DNA from: Treponema sp. UBA4232
Lineage (GTDB): Bacteria > Spirochaetota > Spirochaetia > Treponematales > Treponemataceae
Reading direction: 5' to 3'
Length of the DNA stretch: 10,068 nt
Assembly: GCA_002396325.1 (NCBI GenBank)
Contig: DGXM01000125.1
Coordinates: 1 to 10,068, forward strand
A program made the position numbers and the translations under genes. The notes beneath the pieces are model-generated. The model was not told the origin of the DNA and ran no database searches. It saw only the letters and a list, made by a program, of their open reading frames with translations. Positions within the stretch are counted from its first letter, which is position 1, and every line of letters begins with the position of its first letter. Of the stretch, positions 1 to 4,761 are shown piece after piece.

Positions 1-461
1 AGAAATCCCGAGTTCTGTCTGGTCTCACGCGAATAGGTGACGTTGTGAGTGTTCAAAAGCTCCATAAACTCGTCAGTCTGCATTCCCAGTCCAACAGTGC
101 GGAATTCCTCTCTTTCATCCGTGCTCCCCATCAAAAGCATGGAAAGCCCTCTTCCTTCAGAAATCTCCTTGCGCGAAGAATCCCCGTCATCCTTGTATCC
201 CACGAAATAAACATCGCCAAGAATCACGGTATTTATCTCGCCGCTCACAATCTTTGCCCTGAATTCGGAAAAATCAATGGGCTTTTCCCCCCGCATCGGA
301 AGGAAATTGGAAATGAGGAACAAAACAGCAACCACAAGCAAAAGAACAGAAATTATAGGAAAATGCTTTTCGGGTCTGCCGCCTTTTTTGTCATCAGGAT
401 CCACGGAAAACTTGAAGAAGTTGTAGGGATCATCATTTTTTTTGTCATCTTGAGTGCTCAT
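1..461 (-). CDS. ftsH: ATP-dependent zinc metalloprotease FtsH, N-terminal part (cut by window edge)
   Basis: FtsH is a membrane-anchored AAA+ zinc protease that degrades misassembled membrane proteins and some short-lived cytoplasmic proteins. Only the first 153 residues lie in the window, and the reading frame runs off position 1 without a stop. What is visible fits the FtsH N-terminus: a short charged cytoplasmic leader with a DPYNFFKFS motif (residues 11-19), one hydrophobic helix (about 34-54), then the start of the extracytoplasmic domain with the pattern IDFSEFRAKIVSGEINTVIL (62-81). The second membrane helix, the Walker motifs and the HEXXH site would lie outside the window, so the call depends on the N-terminal domain alone. 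The ATG at 459-461 follows a GAGG Shine-Dalgarno about 5 nt upstream. A run of eight A residues covers codons 7-9. The gene sits alone downstream of a terminator, so it probably has its own promoter. Confidence 0.85.
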   Translation of the reverse strand, partial: MSTQDDKKNDDPYNFFKFSVDPDDKKGGRPEKHFPIISVLLLVVAVLFLISNFLPMRGEKPIDFSEFRAKIVSGEINTVILGDVYFVGYKDDGDSSRKEISEGRGLSMLLMGSTDEREEFRTVGLGMQTDEFMELLNTHNVTYSRETRQNSGF

Positions 462-580
462 GTCTACCTCTGTGCGCCGTAAAATCCGCCGTACAATGCA
501 GGGCATCGCCGCAGATAGGCTCTAAAAAAATTTCCGTGCACTCCAAATGAATTTCAGAGGCCCTCGTAGGAAATCTTTCT

Positions 581-586
581 ATTATA
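581..586 (-). promoter_or_regulatory. Candidate -10 box for ftsH
   Basis: A perfect TATAAT on the minus strand lies about 120 bp upstream of the ftsH ATG, in the 243-bp gap between flgN and ftsH and downstream of the flgN terminator. No good -35 hexamer is visible at 16-18 bp spacing (the best is TAAAGC at 604-609), so this is a moderate prediction. Because the sequence is nearly palindromic, an overlapping TATAAT also exists on the plus strand (583-588), where it has no gene to serve. Confidence 0.4.
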
Positions 587-642
587 ATATACGTAAAAAA
601 AACGCTTTAGTCGATAGGAATTTGAAAAGAACGTGTTTTTTT

Positions 643-696
643 AAAAAAAGACAGAGCATGTTTCAAAAGTCCTGCACTCTTGCAAACCGCTCTGCC
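643..696 (-). terminator. Intrinsic terminator of the fliS-flgN operon
   Basis: Nine bases after the flgN stop, the minus strand forms a long stepped hairpin. The outer arms GGCAGAGC (689-696) and GCTCTGTC (650-657) pair with one G-T wobble. Inside them GTTT pairs with AAAC and CAAGAG pairs with CTTTTG, leaving a 7-nt loop. Seven T residues follow at once (A643-A649 on the plus strand). Position, stem and T-tract all fit a Rho-independent terminator that separates the chaperone operon from ftsH. Confidence 0.8.
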
Positions 697-704
697 ATAA
701 AAAC

Positions 705-1187
705 TCATGCCTCTACATGCACAAGATTTCCGCCCTCGCTCTCCGCGTAAACGGACTGCCTGGCGCGGTAAGGATTTTTCATCGTCACAATGCGCTCCCG
801 CAAATCCGAAAGCTGAACCCTGAGCAGCTGCCTGTTTCTCTCATTCTGAGCAAGCACCTGAGTCTGAAGTTTCGTAAGGTCATCCTGAAGTTTTTCAATA
901 GGCACAATGTCCTGAGGATTGTAAGTGGAAGTCCTTGAACTCACATAAAGCTTCTGCATAGGCCCGATCACCTTCTGCAAAGAGGAAATCCCCCTCACAA
1001 TCTGGGTCTCCAGCTCACTGTGGGCAATAAGCGCATCCGCATCTTCCTGCGCAATCCTGCTCTCCTGCATCTCAAGCACACGAAGATATTCCCGGAATTT
1101 TGTACGCTGCTGCTCAAGCAAAGTCCTAAACCTGCGCAAAATGGCAATACGCTCGTTCAGCTCTTCCTGACTCAAATTTTCTTCCAT
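705..1187 (-). CDS. flgN: FlgN-like flagellar export chaperone
   Basis: The product is a 160-residue, highly charged and almost wholly helical protein with no signal peptide or membrane segment. Heptad-like leucine and hydrophobic spacing (about residues 5-145) predicts coiled coils, as in the FlgN family. FlgN chaperones hold the hook-filament junction proteins FlgK and FlgL in the cytoplasm and deliver them to the flagellar type III export gate. The family is poorly conserved in sequence, so the call rests on size, helical character and context: fliS lies 33 bp upstream on the same strand, and a terminator follows directly. The ATG at 1185-1187 has a good Shine-Dalgarno, AAGGTGG (minus strand, about 1195-1201), 7 nt upstream. 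The alternative is a generic spirochaete flagellar coiled-coil protein. No flgK or flgL is in the window. Confidence 0.68.
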   Translation of the reverse strand: MEENLSQEELNERIAILRRFRTLLEQQRTKFREYLRVLEMQESRIAQEDADALIAHSELETQIVRGISSLQKVIGPMQKLYVSSRTSTYNPQDIVPIEKLQDDLTKLQTQVLAQNERNRQLLRVQLSDLRERIVTMKNPYRARQSVYAESEGGNLVHVEA

Positions 1188-1220
1188 ATTATTCCCACCT
1201 TTTCCTAAAAATCCCAGTCG

Positions 1221-1673
1221 TCAGCCGGTAATGCTAAGCGAAGGACTGTCCACCGGCATACGGACAGTGTTGTTTGCGTGAGTATTAGCCGCAGTGGCCC
1301 AGGAATCCCTCAGCTGGGAAAGAAGATCGTGCACAAACTGCAGTTTTCCCTTGTCATGCTTGATTCCGGCCGCCAAAAGCTCCTTGTTGAAATAAATATA
1401 CAAAGCCATCAGGTTCTGGGCAATCTCACCGCCCTTCTCCATATCAAGGCTCACCTGAAGCTCCGTGATAATATCCTGCACTTTCTGAACGTGAATGCCA
1501 AACTGTTCGATGTTGTCCGCGGCAATCTTACCCTCGAAATCAATCATCCCAATGGCATCCTCAAGATGAGAAACCGCACCGTCATAAAGCATAACCACAA
1601 GCTTCCCCTGACTCGCAGTCTTCACTCCAATCTCCCGGTACGTGTTGTATCCGCTGTAATTTGAATATGACAT
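1221..1673 (-). CDS. fliS: Flagellin export chaperone FliS
   Basis: FliS binds the C-terminal region of flagellin in the cytoplasm, blocks premature polymerisation and escorts it to the export apparatus. At 150 residues it is slightly longer than most family members (about 125-140). Diagnostic features are the N-terminal Tyr-rich segment leading into VKTASQGKLVVMLYDGAVSH (residues 17-36), the central SLDMEKGGEIAQNLMALYIY (75-94), and the C-terminal LLSQLRDSWATA helix (118-129). There is no signal peptide. The ATG at 1671-1673 has a G-rich Shine-Dalgarno (GGTGGGGTG) 4 nt upstream. It is the first gene of a two-gene operon with the FlgN-like chaperone. A sigma-28-type promoter is predicted about 95-120 bp upstream, in keeping with late flagellar gene control. 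No flagellin gene is nearby in the window. Confidence 0.95.
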   Translation of the reverse strand: MSYSNYSGYNTYREIGVKTASQGKLVVMLYDGAVSHLEDAIGMIDFEGKIAADNIEQFGIHVQKVQDIITELQVSLDMEKGGEIAQNLMALYIYFNKELLAAGIKHDKGKLQFVHDLLSQLRDSWATAANTHANNTVRMPVDSPSLSITG

Positions 1674-1767
1674 CTTTCACCCCACCGTTTTAAGGACACT
1701 TCAATAAAGCATCCCGCATAGTTTATCCATAAGCCCGATCCGAAAAACCGAAAAGGACTCATCCCTC

Positions 1768-1795
1768 TCATCGGAAAAAAAACTGCCTGACTTTA
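1768..1795 (-). promoter_or_regulatory. Candidate sigma-28 (FliA) promoter of fliS
   Basis: On the minus strand TAAAGTCA (1788-1795) is followed after 12 bp by TCCGATGA (1768-1775). The class 3 flagellar consensus is TAAAGTTT-N11-GCCGATAA, so each half-site matches at 6 of 8 positions and the spacer is one base long. The predicted start lies near 1760, giving a leader of about 90 nt before the fliS ATG. The context (a flagellin chaperone operon) supports the call. The longer spacer weakens it. Confidence 0.55.
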
Positions 1796-1817
1796 GTGCT
1801 TTTTCAAAAAAGAAATG

Positions 1818-1845
1818 ATTTTAATGGAAAAAAGTTGCAAATCAA
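1818..1845 (-). promoter_or_regulatory. Second candidate promoter (sigma-70 type) upstream of fliS
   Basis: On the minus strand TTGATT (1840-1845) and TAAAAT (1818-1823) are separated by 16 bp. They lie just upstream of the sigma-28-like site, in a stretch of only about 18% GC. In DNA this AT-rich, chance matches are likely, so it is listed as a weak alternative or additional start for the fliS-flgN transcript. Confidence 0.3.
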
Positions 1846-1880
1846 ATGGATTTTTTTTATGAATTCGGAGGACAGGCCAA

Positions 1881-1980
1881 AACAGCGGCATCCGCGCACC
1901 GCCGTATATCCCGCTTTCCGCAGCTCCGCTAACGCTGCGGCCCTGACGGTCGGCCTCCGGCCCTGCTTCAATCGGGCCTA
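1881..1980. repeat. GC-rich island with nested inverted repeats, candidate interspersed repeat
   Basis: This 100-bp stretch has 68 G/C bases, while 1801-1860 has 11 in 60. It holds three adjacent dyads: CCGCAGC (1918-1924) with GCTGCGG (1934-1940), a perfect 7-bp stem with a 9-nt loop; GGCC-TCC-GGCC (1952-1962); and GGCCC (1959-1963) with GGGCC (1974-1978). The second and third dyads share an arm, so they are alternative folds. No T-tract follows, so it is not a standard terminator. Abrupt composition, compact folding and a purely intergenic position resemble REP-like or small non-autonomous elements. Only one copy is in the window, so the repeat status is inferred. Confidence 0.45.
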
Positions 1981-2015
1981 AGTGGCAAATCAGGAGACTT
2001 TCTGAAAACAAAATT

Positions 2016-2061
2016 AAAAAAAAACAGCCCGGTTCACAACACTGCATCGAAGCAAACCGGG
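2016..2061 (-). terminator. Intrinsic terminator of the envelope operon
   Basis: On the minus strand CCCGGTT (2055-2061) pairs perfectly with AACCGGG (2028-2034) around a 20-nt loop. CTG and then nine T residues follow (A2016-A2024 on the plus strand). The hairpin begins 10 bp after the stop codon of the FecR-domain gene and ends that operon. Confidence 0.85.
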
Positions 2062-2071
2062 AAAAGACCTG

Positions 2072-2890
2072 TTAGTTGTCGGGAAGAAGAACTGTAATCA
2101 AAACAGTGCCTACGCGCTGATCCACCGCAAAAACCGATGGCCGGCTTCCAGAGGCAACTCCATTTGACCCCATGGACATTTCCCTGCTCGCCATGGAAGA
2201 AGTGCCGTCGGCGATGAAATGTACGGAAGCCTGCTTTTCACGCTGAGGATCGGTGGGCTTTCCAGAAAGAGAATCAATGCCGCTTTCCTGGCCTGCATAA
2301 ACCGGGACTTCCCTTTTACCGTTGATATCGGATGTCGGAGTCATGGCATTGGAATCTCCCGGAGCAGGAAGGAATCCATCGGGGTCATCGCCTGCATAAA
2401 CCGTCGGAGAATCAACGCCGGGTCCCATCGCAACCAGGCCGGCCTCAATATTTGAATTTCCTGCGGCACTGAAACTGAAAGACGTACCACGGACAGAAGC
2501 CGTTGCAACCGGGGAACTCACTTTGAAGTCAACCCGCTTTCCCGCAGTCTTGTTCACTTCCGCGTGAACCCTGCCGCTGTCCAGATAGAGACTTGTCTGC
2601 GTCTTTGAATCATTTGAAGCCAGCTGCTCCAACGTCATTCTGGTAAGGGCACCCAAAGTAACCGTCGAACCGTCTACATTCAGACCCAATGAAGACTTGA
2701 AACCCGTCGAAATCACCGATCCCTTGGAAATAACGTCACCCACGCGCAAAGCTTTCCACGAAGAAGTTCCCTTGGCCTGCACCTCGGCCTTGCCGGAAAC
2801 GGACACAACCTTCGCCTCCAATCCGTGGGCAGAAACCGCTGTCAAAAAAGCCAGTGCAAGTGCAATCAAAAATCTGTCAGTTTTCCTCAT
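2072..2890 (-). CDS. FecR-domain periplasmic or envelope protein
   Basis: The product is a 272-residue exported protein. Residues 1-23 form a signal peptide (basic start, hydrophobic LIALALAFLTAVS core, likely cleavage near AHG). A FecR-type beta-rich domain follows, at about 30-140. It shows GKAEVQAKG..SWKALRVGDVISKGSVISTG (33-63), GSTVTLGALTRMTL (74-87) and the closing SSPVATASVRGTSFSF (125-140), a hallmark of this fold. The last 130 residues are rich in Gly, Ser, Pro and Asp with no recognised domain. Classical FecR is an inner-membrane sensor that works with FecI and a TonB receptor. Neither partner is here, and stand-alone FecR proteins are common in spirochaetes, so a binding or scaffolding role in the periplasm is more likely than sigma-factor control. 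A GGAGG at 2897-2901 lies 6 nt before the ATG. It is the last gene of a three-gene operon, 39 bp after the barrel gene. Confidence 0.8.
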   Translation of the reverse strand: MRKTDRFLIALALAFLTAVSAHGLEAKVVSVSGKAEVQAKGTSSWKALRVGDVISKGSVISTGFKSSLGLNVDGSTVTLGALTRMTLEQLASNDSKTQTSLYLDSGRVHAEVNKTAGKRVDFKVSSPVATASVRGTSFSFSAAGNSNIEAGLVAMGPGVDSPTVYAGDDPDGFLPAPGDSNAMTPTSDINGKREVPVYAGQESGIDSLSGKPTDPQREKQASVHFIADGTSSMASREMSMGSNGVASGSRPSVFAVDQRVGTVLITVLLPDN

Positions 2891-2929
2891 ATCGAACCTC
2901 CAGTATCCACAAAGACATTCATAGTCCGT

Positions 2930-4105
2930 TTAGAACGAAATAGCCGCATTAAGCTTAAACGATGTGCTGTTCTGTTTTTCAGAAGCACCCCAGTATTGGC
3001 TCACATCAAGACCGAACACCACATCGGTAAAGAGCCTGTATTGAACATTTGCATTCCACTGCACGCCGGAATATGCAAATCCTGAAGCGCAATCCATCAC
3101 AACATCAAAACCGACCCCTGCAAGAAGCCCCTGCAAAGGCTTTATCGTGCCGGAGACCCCCATCTTCAAAAGTCCCGTATACTCAGGCACTGAATACGCA
3201 TAAGTGGACTGCATGCTTGTGAACCCGCGGAAAGGCTTCATAAAACCGTTGTCACCCGAAGCATACACCGCAGAGAATGTCGCGGAAGACGAAAGGAACG
3301 GCGGGTAATAAGTCACCGACAAATCAGTCAGATTGCTCACGCCATTGTCGATTCCCAAAGTGGTGCTGAAAGTGTAAAACAGATCCTTCACAATGGGGCC
3401 GTTCAAACCTGCGGTCGCATAAATGCGGTTGTCTCCGGCATTGCTTCCGTTGGGGCCTGCCGTTCCTATCGCAAAAAGGACCTCTGCCGTAAGCGTCTGG
3501 TTGGCAAAAAGATACGGGAACCTCACTGAACCGCCGGTCACAACATAGGGAGAATTGAAATTGTAAAGATAACTGCTTCTGTTTCTATATGTCGATGACG
3601 AAGAATTCAAAATGGTGGCAAACTGGGAGTTCGTGAGCCCGGAATATCCGGCATAGACCTCCGCCTGTAGAAAACCTGCATCGAAGACAGCCTGAGCACC
3701 GTCAAGGTTCTGCCCCACAATAAGTCCGGTGACATCGCTCACAAAGAACCGGCCTGCACTCACACGGAGCTGATTTTCACCGAAATCAAAACGGAAACCC
3801 GCCTTCAGAAGACTCAAATCCAAACACCATACAAATGTACTGGAATTGAATTTGTTCATATCGGGAACCGAATAGCGGAAAAGCGCCGTTCCTTCAGCCG
3901 CAAGGTAAAGATTTATGCTGTTGTTGAAAGGCTGCCTCACCCACGCAGTGATTCCGTCCTGCTGGGAAAACGACATCGGTGAAAAATCGTTGGTGTAAAG
4001 ACGGGTGCCGTTGTTGAAAGTGCCTCCGAAATCAATCGCAAAGGCAGATGCCACGGTGCAAAGAGCAAGGGCAAATGCACAGAAAGTCTTTTGAATCATC
4101 TTCAT
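2930..4105 (-). CDS. Predicted outer-membrane beta-barrel protein
   Basis: With the start at 4105 the product has 391 residues. A signal peptide occupies 1-23 (MKMIQKTFCAFALALCTVAS core, cleavage after SAFA). The mature part is almost all short alternating hydrophobic and polar segments rich in aromatics, Gly, Ser and Asn, and it ends in a C-terminal Phe after a beta-signal-like FKLNAAISF. These are marks of a transmembrane beta-barrel inserted by the BAM complex. No specific porin or transporter family is recognised, and similar proteins in Treponema are mostly unnamed. A longer frame begins at 4138, but the ATG at 4103-4105 is preferred. It has GAGGAGG (4113-4119) 7 nt upstream, begins the signal peptide, and overlaps the previous stop as ATGA, which suggests translational coupling. 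It probably forms a pore or adhesin-like surface protein. Substrate unknown. Confidence 0.75.
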   Translation of the reverse strand: MKMIQKTFCAFALALCTVASAFAIDFGGTFNNGTRLYTNDFSPMSFSQQDGITAWVRQPFNNSINLYLAAEGTALFRYSVPDMNKFNSSTFVWCLDLSLLKAGFRFDFGENQLRVSAGRFFVSDVTGLIVGQNLDGAQAVFDAGFLQAEVYAGYSGLTNSQFATILNSSSSTYRNRSSYLYNFNSPYVVTGGSVRFPYLFANQTLTAEVLFAIGTAGPNGSNAGDNRIYATAGLNGPIVKDLFYTFSTTLGIDNGVSNLTDLSVTYYPPFLSSSATFSAVYASGDNGFMKPFRGFTSMQSTYAYSVPEYTGLLKMGVSGTIKPLQGLLAGVGFDVVMDCASGFAYSGVQWNANVQYRLFTDVVFGLDVSQYWGASEKQNSTSFKLNAAISF

Positions 4106-4560
4106 CTTGCGGCCTCCTCTTCTGCAAGTTCCATACAAGCCGTGATTATGTTCACTGCCTGATGCCCCGTAACCGTAGAAGACGGATCCGCAGAGGGGGA
4201 AATTATGCCCAAAGCCTGAAGCTGTTTGAATGCATAGCGCGGAGATTTTGAAATCTTAAAGAAGAGGCTCTTTTTAATATCCCAGGCCATGCTGCAGACA
4301 CCGGCCACCTGCGCGAGCGTCACAGCCGAATCCGCCTCAGCCTTTTTGGGGAGATACCCGGCAGAAACCAACGCACGGAAAGCCGCCTCATCGGAAGACT
4401 TCTCATCAATCATGTCCCGGGCCATAGCCGCAAAATAACAGACCTGTCCATACGTAACCTTTTCAGACTCTATCAATGCCGTAAGTCTGTCTGCGGACTG
4501 TGCGCATACAGATGATACTGCGAGTAAAAGCAAAGCCGCCAGTACAAAAATCTTTTTCAT
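4102..4560 (-). CDS. Small exported protein with SLH-like repeats
   Basis: The product is a 152-residue secreted protein. It has a signal peptide (MKKIFVLAALLLLAVSSVCA, cleavage after residue 20). The mature part shows a repeating pattern: VT-x-x-Q motifs at residues 35-39, 80-84 and 130-133, each followed by a helix, and F-x-x-L-x-x-x-GY/I segments at 61-69 and 111-119. This layout resembles S-layer homology repeats, which in other diderms tie outer-membrane proteins to the peptidoglycan. The similarity is by pattern only. The Cys at 19 is not in a convincing lipobox. The start at 4560 is chosen over an in-frame ATG at 4572 because GGAGAGG lies just upstream of it, while the outer ATG has none and would place MERY before the signal peptide. 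It is the first gene of the operon, and its stop overlaps the start of the barrel gene. Confidence 0.65.
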   Translation of the reverse strand: MKKIFVLAALLLLAVSSVCAQSADRLTALIESEKVTYGQVCYFAAMARDMIDEKSSDEAAFRALVSAGYLPKKAEADSAVTLAQVAGVCSMAWDIKKSLFFKISKSPRYAFKQLQALGIISPSADPSSTVTGHQAVNIITACMELAEEEAAR

Positions 4561-4583
4561 GTACCTCTCCATTCAAAAAAAAA

Positions 4584-4598
4584 GGAAACAATATTTCC
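4584..4598 (-). promoter_or_regulatory. Small hairpin plus T9 in the leader of the envelope operon
   Basis: GGAAA (4584-4588) and TTTCC (4594-4598) form a perfect 5-bp inverted repeat with a 5-nt loop. On the minus strand it is followed at once by nine T residues (A4575-A4583). It lies between the candidate promoter (4619-4649) and the Shine-Dalgarno (4564-4570). The layout is that of an attenuator, but the stem is short and AT-rich and may be too weak to terminate. Confidence 0.3.
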
Positions 4599-4618
4599 AC
4601 ATTAATCAACACTTCCAT

Positions 4619-4649
4619 TCTATAGCATAATCAGCTTTTTTTCAATCAA
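4619..4649 (-). promoter_or_regulatory. Candidate promoter of the envelope operon
   Basis: On the minus strand TATAGA (4619-4624) is preceded by TGC, giving an extended -10. A TTGATT hexamer lies at 4644-4649. The 19-bp spacing is longer than ideal, so the extended -10 would carry most of the weight. The predicted start is near 4612, leaving a leader of about 50 nt before the first gene. Confidence 0.5.
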
Positions 4650-4660
4650 AAATCTTCAAT

Positions 4661-4688
4661 ATAATTGATAATTTATAATTTATAATTC
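4661..4688. repeat. Short AT-rich tandem repeat in the divergent promoter region
   Basis: TAATTTA occurs at 4669-4675 and 4676-4682 and continues as TAATTC at 4683-4688, with a related ATAATTG at 4661-4667. The block contains no G/C base between 4668 and 4687. It sits between the two divergent promoters and could act as an UP-element, a flexible segment or a protein-binding site. No function is shown by sequence alone. Confidence 0.4.
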
Positions 4689-4724
4689 ACGACAACTTCA
4701 TAATTCAAACCCACATCTCTTAAA

Positions 4725-4753
4725 TTGCGGTTTTCCAGATAGTGTGGTATAAT
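4725..4753 (+). promoter_or_regulatory. Strong promoter of the cyclase-mannosidase operon
   Basis: TTGCGG (4725-4730) and a perfect TATAAT (4748-4753) are separated by exactly 17 bp, with TGG directly before the -10, giving an extended -10 element. Only 8 bp lie between the -10 and the cyclase ATG at 4762. A start site at the usual distance therefore falls on or within a few bases of the start codon. Confidence 0.8.
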
Positions 4754-4761
4754 GTTTTTCT

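Larger units (their letters stand above)
1674..2071. other. 398-bp intergenic region between fliS and the FecR gene
   Basis: No credible gene is seen here. Reading rightward: the fliS leader (1674-1760), a sigma-28-like promoter (1768-1795), a second candidate sigma-70-like promoter (1818-1845), a very AT-rich stretch (11 G/C in 1801-1860), a GC-rich island with nested dyads (1881-1980), and the intrinsic terminator of the upstream FecR operon (2016-2061). Open frames of 61 and 84 codons cross the island on opposite strands. They lack a Shine-Dalgarno and family resemblance, and look like by-products of the GC-rich element. Confidence 0.7.

Noticed and set aside
45..482. 145-codon plus-strand open frame
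   Set aside because: It lies antisense to the FtsH N-terminal coding region, which has a proper Shine-Dalgarno, a membrane helix and family motifs. The plus frame has neither a ribosome-binding site nor family resemblance.
1793..2047. 61- and 84-codon open frames on opposite strands across the GC-rich island
   Set aside because: They have no ribosome-binding site and no recognisable domain, and they owe their openness to the GC-rich element. The minus-strand frame also covers most of the terminator at 2016-2061.
2072..2890. FecR gene as part of a FecIR-TonB iron-sensing system
   Set aside because: There is no extracytoplasmic-function sigma factor or TonB-dependent receptor with a plug domain beside it. 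The neighbouring barrel is too short and lacks those motifs, and the protein has a cleavable signal peptide rather than an inner-membrane anchor.
4106..4138. Upstream start for the beta-barrel gene
   Set aside because: It would add MYGTCRRGGRK before a clear signal peptide and overlap the previous gene by 37 bp. The ATG at 4105 has a GAGGAGG at ideal spacing.
4561..4572. Upstream ATG at 4572 for the SLH-like protein
   Set aside because: It has no Shine-Dalgarno (only a T-tract precedes it). The ATG at 4560 is preceded by GGAGAGG and starts the signal peptide directly.
4561..4761. Possible CRP/cAMP binding site in the divergent region
   Set aside because: No TGTGA-N6-TCACA-like palindrome is visible, so autoregulation by a CRP-type protein cannot be supported from sequence.
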